From NCBI GenBank assembly GCA_007258455.2, contig VDFB02000001.1:13067918-13131917 (forward strand): 64,000 nucleotides of DNA, given 5' to 3'. Both the position numbers and the translations under genes were made by a program. The notes below the pieces were generated by a model. That model did no database searches and had not been told where the DNA came from. It saw nothing but the letters and a program-made list of their open reading frames with translations. The DNA is from Sequoia sempervirens. Its lineage: Eukaryota; Streptophyta; Pinopsida; Cupressales; Cupressaceae. Shown piece by piece: positions 23,503-33,040 of the stretch (position 1 is its first letter; every line of letters begins with the position of its first letter).

Positions 23503-24614
23503 TGATTCCCAAGGGAGGGGCTTCCTCCCTTGGTACTTAGAAATTTGGTGATGTTGGTGAATTTCTTTGCTACTACCTCCTCTTCCCTCAATTGCTTGAG
23601 GGATTTACTTCTGCAGGAATTGTCAAATATGTTGACTTTTCCCAAACCCAGGTATTTTTTTGTTGATTGGGAGATACATCTGTCCTCAATGACATCCAAT
23701 TCATCTTCTAGGTCTACATTTGAATCGAGGTCCTCGCTCATCAAAGAGGCTACCTCAGCTCCTTCTTTTTCCTTCAATTCTTGACTCTTTTCTTGAGGTG
23801 GTGACAACTGTTGAGTGTCATCCACATGTTTATCCTCTTGCAACATTTCAAGGGGTTTTTCCAAAGCCACCAAGGCCTCGCCACCTTTCATGGTATCTCC
23901 CATTAGAGTTTCCCTCTCTATTGAGACTACAAAAATGGGCCTGGGAACTGGAGTAGGTCGGTTCTCTTGTGGCTTCTTTCTCCATACTTTCTTCATTCCT
24001 TTAGTGCAATCCGAAGCATTGTGGTCCTAAACACTGCATTTGAGGCAATACTTTTTTGTGACTTCAATTTCAATCTCCTATAACTAGCATTCCCCGTTCA
24101 CCAGAAGGAAAATCCTTTGAGGAATGGTGTTAATCGCTGCTACGTTCAATATGGCATATTTGTAGAGGTTTCCATCTACGATGCCCATATCTATCTCCAT
24201 TAGGGTTCCTAGTGAGCGGCCAATTTTTTCTAGGCATTCTCTCATCCAATACTCCATGGGAAGATTGTAGAGCCTAATCCATGCTGGCTAGTCATATGGC
24301 CGCATCTTTACCAAATCAAAGTTTTGATTCCAGGGTTGCATGTACAAGGGGTTGTCATTCATAAACCACATTTCGCCCTCCGTGACCCACTTTTTTGATT
24401 CCTCATTTGCAAAGACCACCATAAAAAAAATCTTTTGGTAAGAATCTTATCAGAACTTATGTTTCCCACTAAATCCAATTCTTGATCGAGGCTCGATCAA
24501 GAGTTTCGCTAATGCAAAATCCCTAAGTATTGTTGTGTCCACCTTGATTTCCTCAATGACTTCGATTTCCAATACTCCTTCTTTGACCTTTTGTTTAGGG
24601 CTGCACTCCATCAT
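23499..24614 (-). pseudogene. LINE D ORF1: DUF4283-like domain plus CCHC knuckle
   Basis: From ATG 24614 the frame reads through a DUF4283-type RNA-binding domain (GEMWFMNDNPLYMQPWNQNF; WIRLYNLPMEYWMRECLEKI, about 24390-24220). It then has a CCHC knuckle (YCLKCS..DHNASDC, C-x2-C-x4-H-x4-C, about 24050-24010), a basic segment (MKKVWRKKPQ) and a Glu-rich C-terminus ending SPSLGNQ. This is the usual ORF1 of plant L1 elements, thought to package element RNA. Two or more stops interrupt it, one inside the knuckle. Its TGA overlaps the ORF2 ATG. Confidence 0.85.
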
Positions 24615-25276
24615 AATTCATCTCTCTTTAGGCCTCTATGCATTCCACACACTCCTCGCCCTACATTTTTTGCTCGATCTTCGGTGAGCTGACCTCTCCT
24701 CCCAATCCTTTCACCTCTTGTTTGTCCTTTGCCAAGGTGTCATATTTTTCCATGCCCTATTTTGGTGCTGCTTCAACGATGTTTCTGGTGTATCGTGCCT
24801 TCTACAAGCAAGTTTGATTCCTTCCACAGGTGTTGTTTCTTGCCTCCAATAAAGTGGTTGGCACTTATCCACCCATCTCATCGCAATTCCACTGGCTTAT
24901 CCTCGATCACTTCATCCCCCCATCACATCTTTGTGTTCTCTATTTGTCGTTGGAGCTTGCCATTGTTCCACATGGTCTAACCTTCCTTCTCTACTTCACC
25001 AGCTTTCCCAACTGTGTTGCTCTATGAGCCTGCTCCACTCTATGCCATGAGTTGAGCTAATTATAAATTAAATATTATTAAGTAAATTTTATTTTTAAAA
25101 CTAAAACTATATTTCAAATAAAATATTAAAAATCTCATTTTAAAAAGTTTAAAGGTAAAAAATAATTCTTATCCTATCTTATCTAAGATTAGATAAAAAT
25201 GTAATTGTAAATTTGATGGTTGAGATCATTTCAATCATCTTGTATCCTTCTTCATAATCTTCATCAGTTGATTTTT

Positions 25277-25293
25277 ATTAGACTAATATCTTT
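25277..25293. repeat. Target-site duplication of LINE D, right copy
   Basis: Exact 17-bp match to 18304-18320, marking the 5' end of the minus-strand LINE D. Confidence 0.85.
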
Positions 25294-25549
25294 GTTATCT
25301 AAGTTTTTTAATATTTTATGGTATAGTTTGATTATTATATGTTTTCCTTCTTTTAATTAATAAGTTTTTTTCATATGTATATTTTTTATATTAATTTATA
25401 TTAATATATATCTATATATATAGGTTCTCCAAAAAATTATAACCTAGGTATATAAGATAACCTATATTATTTTAAGTCTTTATTATATATAATATATAAC
25501 TTATTTAATGTAGGTAATATATATAATAGGTGATAGATAAAGGTAGGGA
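25294..25549. other. AT-rich stretch with TA-dinucleotide runs
   Basis: Low-complexity TATA/ATAT sequence, including TATATCTATATATATAGG near 25408-25425. Nothing coding is visible. Similar TA-rich sequence flanks 27120-27216. Confidence 0.5.
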
Positions 25550-27115
25550 AACCCTGCAAGATTTTTATTTATTCGTCTGAAAGGTAATATAACCAGCAAT
25601 TACATCATATGAAGCTTCCAGCTAATTTACTCTATTCTCTACAAATCGAACATCTCATTAAACTACCCAAATTGAGAAACTAATAAGCATTACCAAAACA
25701 CCCACACATCTTTGAAAATAGTCTATTTCTACCTATTTACTACTTTTCCTTTTATCATGGGAGCGAAGAATAATATTGAAATCAACAACCCTCTTCTTCT
25801 TTTTTCTTTGTACCTTGTGCCAAACCTCTTCCTAATCATCTGTCCATGTGGGTTCACCAATTTCCTCTATTGGTATGCTACTTCCCTCTAAAGAAGCCAC
25901 ACTCAAACCCTACGACCATATAACAAACTCCCCTTTCAGACTGTTGCCCTACTCCACCCTAGAGGAAAAACCTGCCACAAGCACTTGTTCCTTTTGCAGG
26001 GGTTCACTTGAAGCCATGATAATTGGGTTCTTTTCTGGGCTAAAACCCACAAGGTCTTCTTTTTCCATTGAATAGTGATGGGGGGAAACCTCTTTCCACC
26101 AAGTTGCATGATTATCCCTCTTGTGCTTTGAATAATGCTCAACAATATGACCCGTGTTGAGACAACTACAACAATGGAAAGACAATCCTTCATAATCAAG
26201 TAGTTGTTCCCATTCCCCCCCCCCCCAAAATGCTTCAAATTTACAGCTACAAGCAAATCTTTTTTAATATTCATTTCTACCAAGATACATGCATATGTTG
26301 TATGCCGAAAATTGAGTGAACCCTCATCAACTCCCAAAAACTTCCCCAACGTATTGCCTAAAACTTCAAAGTAGGATTCAAACCAAAAATGCAAGGGGAG
26401 ATTTGAACTCTTATCCAAATAGGAACCAACCCAAAGGATTTAGCATTTGGGTTGAAAGTTGGGTGTCATGGCTTCAACATTAACAAGTGTTTATCCTCCC
26501 AACTCCATTGATAATCACAGAGCATAGATTTTCTATCTTTTTCATTGTCAAATACAACCATGAAGAAACCCTTCGCACTGGGATAAATCTACACATCTTC
26601 CAATATTGGGCTCCACTATTCTGAAATCTAACTATGCAACTCTGCAAGGCCCAACCAAAAACCCATGAACCTTCCTATCAATGCTAGCTCCATGGAATAC
26701 CTTTCGTTCTCCACAACTTCAGTTGTTATATCTCCATCCAAGGAGACAGAGGGGCTTTCCCTTGCACAATGCAATGTCTTGGAATCCTTTTCCAAGCTCA
26801 GAACCTTTGATCCTTTCCCTGGATGTCGTGGTTTCCCTCCAAGCTCCTTCCAACTGCCATCCCTCCTATGCATTTTCCTATTGGCATTTGGCACATAGAT
26901 CTAACCAAATGGTGCTCTAATTTTTTGACTATGAAGGCACCTCTAGCTACCATAGTAAGCCACTATTGATGCTCCCCCATTCAGCTTTTGAAAAGGCCCT
27001 CCATTTTTCACTACCTCAAAAAATGATCGCCACGCACTAGTAGATTTAGAAAACTCAGGAAATTTCCTCCCTACCCTGCTGTAGGAAGCCCTAGCTACGA
27101 CCATCTCTACTTCCG
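25550..27115 (-). pseudogene. LINE C: isolated ORF1 (DUF4283-like, CCHC)
   Basis: Minus-strand text runs from MVVARASYSR (27105) through a Ser/Lys-rich linker (26894-26750). ALIGRFMGFWLGLAELHS and GFFMVVFDNEKDRKSMLCDY (about 26710-26520) are the DUF4283-like domain. NLPLHFWFESYFEVLGNTLG (about 26400-26345) is the second half of that domain. A CCHC-like motif with the last Cys replaced by Tyr (FHCCSCLNTGHIVEHY, about 26180-26135) follows. A run of 11 C (about 26217-26227) coincides with a frame change. It ends in a basic tail near 25740. Neither ORF2 nor a 3' end follows. It appears to be a different LINE family from D and B. Confidence 0.75.
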
Positions 27116-27216
27116 TCTAATTTATATTATATATTTATATTAATATATATTATAAATTATTTTATTTTACAGGTTCTCCTTTAATATATATTAATATATA
27201 TTATATAAATTATTAT
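27116..27216. other. TA-rich target DNA next to LINE B
   Basis: Alternating TATA/ATTA sequence. It is the left flank of the LINE B insertion and continues, after the element, as similar AT-rich DNA from 45598. Confidence 0.5.
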
Positions 27217-27235
27217 GATTTTATCTATTTATATT
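27217..27235. repeat. Target-site duplication of LINE B, left copy
   Basis: GATTTTATCTATTTATATT is repeated exactly at 45579-45597. It abuts the A-rich 3' end of LINE B (minus strand AAATAAATAAATAAAT). That the pair spans 18.3 kb is explained by later insertions. Confidence 0.85.
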
Positions 27236-29010
27236 TATTTATTTATTTGGTTGGTAAGTGTCACTTTATGCCAGGGTGAATCCCTTTATTAATTTCTAAA
27301 ATATTATGTACATAACATTCTTTTTTTGATTAGTCGAACAACTGGCCATAGCAGCTCAAGAATAAATTAAATAAATTTCAACCCAAAGCCCCACGTATCC
27401 CCACAGGAAATTAGCAAGGGTGGTTGACTCAAACAGTAGAGGAAATGAACCCAAATTTACTGGCACCCACTACTCGCTAGCACCTTTTCCTTGGATATAA
27501 TCACCAACAAAGCATCGTGCTCTAACAGTACCACCTCCACCACGTCCACCCCTAGATTATCTACGCCATGATTGGCCAACCAATTTGTTGCCCTATTAGA
27601 ATCTATAAATATGATTGATCAAAAAATTCATATCCTCCAAGCTCCTCCAAGCCCAAAAAATTAGTTTCTCTAGTTTCCAATTGTTGCATGCTTTCTTCCT
27701 TATACTGTTGATGCAAAAAATAGAATTGCCTTCAATATTAATATAGATTTACTCTCTTTTGATACACTCCTCCAAGCCTCTGATAAGCGCATACAATTCC
27801 ATTGCGTTGTTTGTAGAGACACCAAATGGTTTGACCAATGCCCATACCACATCTCCTCCCGCGTCCCTCAAAATGTAGCCAATCCTAGCTATGCCAAGGT
27901 TTCCCCTGGTGGCACCATCAAAATTAAGCTTGAGCCTACCCTGAGGGGGAGCTAGCCATTTGGCATTCTACCTTTTTTGAATTCCACTCATCTGCTTTCC
28001 CACCCCAACACCTATTGGAGCTCTAAGGCTTTCCCAACTAAAACTCATCCTTTCATCCTGGGCAGTGAAAGAAAAAGCTCGTAGTCCCCTGACCTTATTA
28101 TTGATCGTCTCCATCAGTACCACTTCAATCCTTTGCTTAAGATCATCCAGAGACAACTCCACACCTTTCAAAATTCTTCTATTGCGCTCCTTTCATAGAT
28201 GCCACATCAGAATGGAAGGAGCACACTCCCATATTCCACCCTAGAGGCAATCGAAGAACCTTCTCAACCAACACGCCAAGAAATCAAACTCTTTCATTCT
28301 AAGGCCCAACCCAATCTAATTTATTTTGAAGCCAATCCCAACAACTTGTCAAGTAAGGGCATTTGAAGAGAAAATTCTCACAAGATTCTTCAACTTGTTT
28401 ACACAAAACACACCATGTCAGGCCTGACACCTCCACCTTCTGAAGCCTATCCCAAGTGAGAATTTTGTGGTGTAGAGAAATCCAGAGAAATGCCTTAGCT
28501 TTGGGGAGTGCAAACATTCCCTAGCACAAATCCTTGCACCATCCCGACCCCTCCCATATTGTGTTTTGAATTTGATACCCAATTTTCATTGAATAACAAC
28601 TTGACTTAGCCCCACACCACATAATTTCATCGGCTTTATCATTTAGCATGATGCATTGTTCCTTCATCATATCAATGAACAGTGTCCTGCCTTTTTCATC
28701 AACTGCCAACTCTTCAACCATTCTCCATTACAAGCACCCAGAAACCTCATTTCAACTGACATAATCATACACTTTGAGCCTATGCAATCAATGAGCTACA
28801 TTTTGATATCATTAAAATTCATAGTGTCACCTAGGGGAGGGAATCTCTCCCAAGAATCTGCCCAAAAATCTATCTAGGAGCCATAGTTGATGCTCCAAGT
28901 GACATGGTCTATGATAATGTGATGACAATCACATATGTAATTCCAGATCGCTAAACTAAGTGGGGGGTTAAAAATTGTAACAATCATGTTGGGGTCTATC
29001 AATTAGTAGC
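27236..29010 (-). pseudogene. LINE B 3' part: connection, zf-RVT, RNase H
   Basis: Reading leftward: SLAIWNYICDCHHIIIDHVT (28960-28900); the WCGAKSSCYSMKIGYQIQ region (28615-28562); and a zf-RVT region with ALPKAKAFLWISLHHKILTW, WCVLCKQVEESCENFLFKCP (28510-28345). RNase H begins LNFDGATRGNLGIARIGYIL near 27930 and continues with NNAMELYALIRGLEECIK. The final 350 bp are non-coding and end in an A-rich tail. Confidence 0.85.
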
Positions 29011-29015
29011 AGGTT
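29011..29015. repeat. 5-bp TSD of the solo LTR, left copy
   Basis: AGGTT here equals AGGTT at 30528-30532, the standard 5-bp duplication of LTR element integration. The LINE B sequence resumes on the far side. Confidence 0.7.
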
Positions 29016-30527
29016 TTTAAGGAAAGCTAGATGTGGAAACAACTCTCCTAACGTCAAAACCTCAGAGAAGAATGTAGATATACTTTTAATTTTTCCAATT
29101 ACAGTTCAATTAAGATGCACTATGAAGTAGATAACAGAAACAAAGTATTTGAAAATCACACAAGAACACCAGATATACGTGGGAAAACCCTTACGGGAGA
29201 AAAACCCACCACACCAAGAGAAATCACTTTGTATTATAGTAATGGAGATTACATACAAATGTTAGACTTATCTTTTTGGTGTCTGTTTACAGCAGCATTC
29301 ACCATGAACAATCTTGTACAGGAACTTTCAAGTTACAGTTATTATAGATTATATTACATTTACTGATCATACAACCACCCAGCAATTTGTCAATCCAACC
29401 CCAACCAATCACAATCTGCAATCATAGAGTATATCCATGTTGTTCCATGTCCGTCGAGCTTCCTCACAGAACCGTCACAACGAACAAAATTCCAACTGTT
29501 TAGATTCATCTTCTCCTATTGGTCCACAAGACTCCACATAGGACGATAAAACGGTCAAAAGAGATTCAAGCTTTGTTGGCATCTCGGTGAGACACTAACA
29601 ATGTCTCCCCGATGCCCAAAAGCTTCATATCGATGTCACCAAGAATCATTTTCATTGGCAAGAGGTTCCACCGAGCTTACAACTTGTATCGGCTTTAGTT
29701 TTCCTTTCGGCAAGACTATCGCTCTCGCCAAGACATCCCAACGAGCTTTCTTTTGTTACACCGAGCTCAAGAGACTATCGCTAAGACTTCCTTATGTCAC
29801 TAGGACCTTACACCGACGTTCTCCACATGTATCACTATCGCCTAGACTTAACACTTTTGGTGAGACGTCATACCAAAGCTTCATATGTCACATAGACTTG
29901 AGTGTTCTCATTGGCTAGACAATCAATTTTTGTCGAGACATCATACCGAGTCACCACAGGTTATACCGAAGTCGTATGTTATACCGAGCTCCAACGAATA
30001 GTCGGCAAGACATATCAATATCGCCAAGAGGTTTCTCTGAGATCACACATGTCAACCCCGAAGTCATCAACAGTCGCCAAGACATATCACCTTCGCTGAG
30101 AGTTCTTATCAAACAAATAAATGTTACACCGAAGACCTCTCATCATCGGCGAGACTCACCAATGTCGTTGGGACTTCATAGCGAGAACCCTTTAGTTATC
30201 CCAAAGACTTCAATACATAACATACTGTCAGTCAAGACATTAGCTTTCACTGGGACTTCACACCGAACAAAGCCTTTCAGCCAAAAGTCTTCCTGATATA
30301 TGATTGAATGGCCTATCGGCCAGAGATCTTCATAGGCGCTAAGAGGTCACACCGAAAGCAACCTGTCACAGCGACATGATCCTTCGGTGAGACAAAAACT
30401 AGGTCACAATGACCTGTACAAAACATGATGTTCCAAACTGCTAGTCGGCCAAACATAAGAACTGTCACACTGACTTGGCTCCAATGGAGGTTTCAGCCTA
30501 TGATGATTGAGGCATACTTTTCCAACA
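29016..30527 (-). repeat. Copia-type solo LTR inside LINE B
   Basis: On the minus strand it begins TGTTGGAAAAGTATGCC at 30527, closely like the copia LTR start at 11630. It ends ...CTTTCCTTAAA at 29016, where the copia LTR has TTCCTTACA. It contains the same GGGAAAACCC...GGGAGAAAAACCC motif (29180-29205). It is about 1.5 kb and flanked by AGGTT duplications. No internal coding region is attached, so it is a solo LTR, normally left by LTR-LTR recombination. Its interior (about 29590-30420) is an array of imperfect TCGGCAAGAC / CACCGAG motifs. Confidence 0.8.
29590..30420. repeat. Degenerate TCGSCGA-type motif array in the solo LTR
   Basis: Imperfect copies of (C/T)TCG(G/C)(C/T)(A/G)AGAC and CACCGAG recur roughly every 15-30 bp, for example CTCGGTGAGAC (29583), TTCGGCAAGACTATCGC (29706), CTCGCCAAGAC (29723), CACCGAGCTC (29760), GTCGGCAAGAC (30001) and TTCACACCGAAC. 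Short frames run across it in several phases, a by-product of low stop density rather than coding. Confidence 0.7.
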
Positions 30528-30532
30528 AGGTT

Positions 30533-31888
30533 TTTGCAGAATCTTCCATACGAGCTTGGCACCACGTGCCACATTTTGCTAATTTAGATTCCTTATCCCA
30601 ACCCCACCAATATCAATATCTTGACATACTGTCTCCCATTTAATGAGGGGAATACGATCATCATTTGATCCTTCCCACATAAACTTCTTGAATATGCTTT
30701 CCATCACTAATTTGATTTTCCTGGTTAATTTCAGACATATCATACCAAATATTGATAGAGCACAAAGGACCACCTAAAGCATCATTAGTTAACCTGTAAG
30801 GGGCAATCCACTTTCCCTTCTAGGAAGATGCTCTTGATTTGTAGTAGTTTTAAAAAAATTCCCAAAGAGAAGAACAAATGGCACCCTGGAATAATGGGGT
30901 CCTAAGGTACTTAGCAGGTAGAGTGTCCACTGTGAAGCCAAGAATACTCACAATTCTTCTTTGAACCGATTTCTTTTTGTTGAAGAAATATATTTTGGTT
31001 TTGTCTTTGTTGACCAATTGGCCCGAGCACCTCCCATATAAATCTACCATCTCTTTTATTACCATAGCCTCCCACACATTGGCTTCCCCCAAAAGAGTTG
31101 TGTCATCCGCAAATTGGATGTGAGTGAAGGGATATAAATTTTTGGTAGCGCAAATCCCTTTCCACACACCCCCAACCAGTCCATTCCTGATCAAACCTCC
31201 AAGTGTGTCGACCACGATTACAAACAAAAATGGTGACAGTGGGTCATCTTGATGCAACCCTCTTGAAGATTGAAAGAATCCATACAGAGAGCCATTCACC
31301 GAAACAGAGAAATGAACCGAGGAAATATAGGTAAAAATTCTCCCTACCCAGTCATTGCAGAAGCCCATTTTGAGTAAAACAAGGCTTAAAAATCTCCAAC
31401 TTACAAAATCATACGCTTTCTTGAAATTTAGCTTGACAATCATCCCTTTTGAATTCTCTGATTTGATCGAGTGAATAATTTTGTTTGCAAGGATAATGTT
31501 GTCTGCAATGTCCCTACCCAGGACAAATTCATTTTGTTCTAGCAGAATTATTGAATTTAAGATAAGCTTGAGCCTGTTCACCATTTATTTGGATATAATT
31601 TTGTATAATGTATTACACAAAGCTATCAGTCTATAGTCAGCATAAGACAATGATTCAACTTTTTTTGGTATGAGTGCTATCAATGTGTTGTTGATGTCTT
31701 TGATGAATTTATTCTTCAGCCTAAATTCCTCTATAACTTCCCAAACATCCTTCCCTAAAAAGTGTCAACATTGTTGAAATAACAAGGCAGTAAATTTGTT
31801 AGCACCTAACACCTTGTCCGAATGCAGTTCAAAGTCGCCTTCCTCACCTCATAAAGCGTAAAAGGGGCCATTAATCGATCATTGACAT
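30533..31888 (-). pseudogene. LINE B reverse transcriptase
   Basis: The main frame (31584-30850) reads LEQNEFVLGRDIADNIILANK, SKGMIVKLNFKKAYDFVSWRF, GLHQDDPLSPFLFVIVVDTL and FADDTTLLGEANVWEA. These are the A, B and DD blocks of a LINE RT; the first catalytic Asp block reads NFKKAYD (Asp to Asn). A second frame (30773-30579) has the LSIFGMICLKL, KFMWEGSNDDRIPLIKW and GGVGIRNLN connection motifs, and GAKLVWKILQKP ends at the solo LTR. The finger region with ALIPKKVESLSYADYRLIALC lies at about 31700-31620. Confidence 0.85.
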
Positions 31889-33035
31889 TGTAGTGCCCCC
31901 AATTTTATTCTGATACTGACAGTTACTTGGATTGTATTTGGACATTATGATACTTTGCTTGGTGTTGGATTCACTATTATGATGATATTTTACCACTGAT
32001 TTTTATGTTTATACCATGCTTAGTAGATCGATTTAGTTGATTGTGTGGATTATTCTTGTTATGGGCACCATGTTATTATATGATGTATGTTCTTATCATG
32101 TTGTTAGCATCTGATTAGTGTGCGTTGATGTATTTTGGTGAGGGGGAATAGTGTTGCATCACTCACTTGTGAGTGCCCTGCGATGCTATGACATTCCTTT
32201 CATGGTGTGTGACTATTTGACTATGTACATGCTTGACGGTGTGGTTTGTTGTAGGTTGCAAGTACCAGGCATCGACTTCACCTGAATTGTAAGGTCTGAG
32301 CATTCCTTAGACCCAATGGAAACTATTAAATCGAGATAGCGTCTGGTCCCCCAATTTCAACCATCATCCTTGACGAGGATGAGTATCTGTTGTCACACCC
32401 TGGTAGTGTTGTTCGTTTTGTGATTTGGTTTGTCTCTATTGTCGTGGTCTTCCCTTCCATGTCACTGTGAGGTCGTGTACTGTTTGGTATTATGTTCAAT
32501 TGAGTTATTTGTTTGATTAGTGCTTGATTGATTATTATATTAAAATAAAAGATTATTGTAGTTAAAAGGTATTTTGATAATTTAAATAAATGTTTTATAC
32601 ATTTGTGGTTTTGATAAATAAATTATTATTAATTCCTTTATTTGGTTTAAATGAATTAAAAGTATGAGTTAATATAGAAATATTAAAATAATTAAATATT
32701 ATTATTGTGTTGTGCAAATGGAATTAAAAGGTAAGGTTAAAATTAATAAATTAAATATTTTAAAAGTGGATTTATTGTGTAAATAAAGGAAGATATGTTT
32801 ATCAATAAACACTTTTAGTGGAGTGGTGGTAAATAGTTGATGGACAAGAAAAGAAAATAATTAAATTTTAAAAAATGCATGCAGCAACGGAGAGTGGGGA
32901 GTGGAAATAAATTAGTTAGATTGATAAATGAAAGGGGGCTTTTGCATATTTTCAGTATACACTAATCTTGCCTCTCTGCGGTGATCTTGAAAGCTTTTCT
33001 TGGGGGTTTTCAAAAGCTTGGGATTTGGGTCTTTG

Positions 33036-33040
33036 GTAGT
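33036..33040. repeat. 5-bp TSD of the nested non-autonomous element, left copy
   Basis: GTAGT here equals GTAGT at 40607-40611, immediately outside the two LTRs. Confidence 0.8.

Larger units (their letters stand above)
18321..25276 (-). mobile_element. LINE D, near full-length plant L1-type element
   Basis: About 6.96 kb between exact 17-bp duplications. On the minus strand the order is: leader (25276-24615), ORF1 with a DUF4283-like domain and CCHC knuckle, ORF2 with endonuclease, RT, zf-RVT and RNase H, then a further 1-kb tail and an AT-rich end. The RT block keeps one frame for about 1.9 kb, so this is the best-preserved LINE in the window. In-frame stops and a few frameshifts still make it inactive. 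Confidence 0.9.

Noticed and set aside
29601..30296. Overlapping Ser/Arg-rich plus-strand frames
   Set aside because: They lie inside the motif array of the solo LTR, run in several phases at once and have no domain. Low stop density from the repeated CGA/GAC words explains them.
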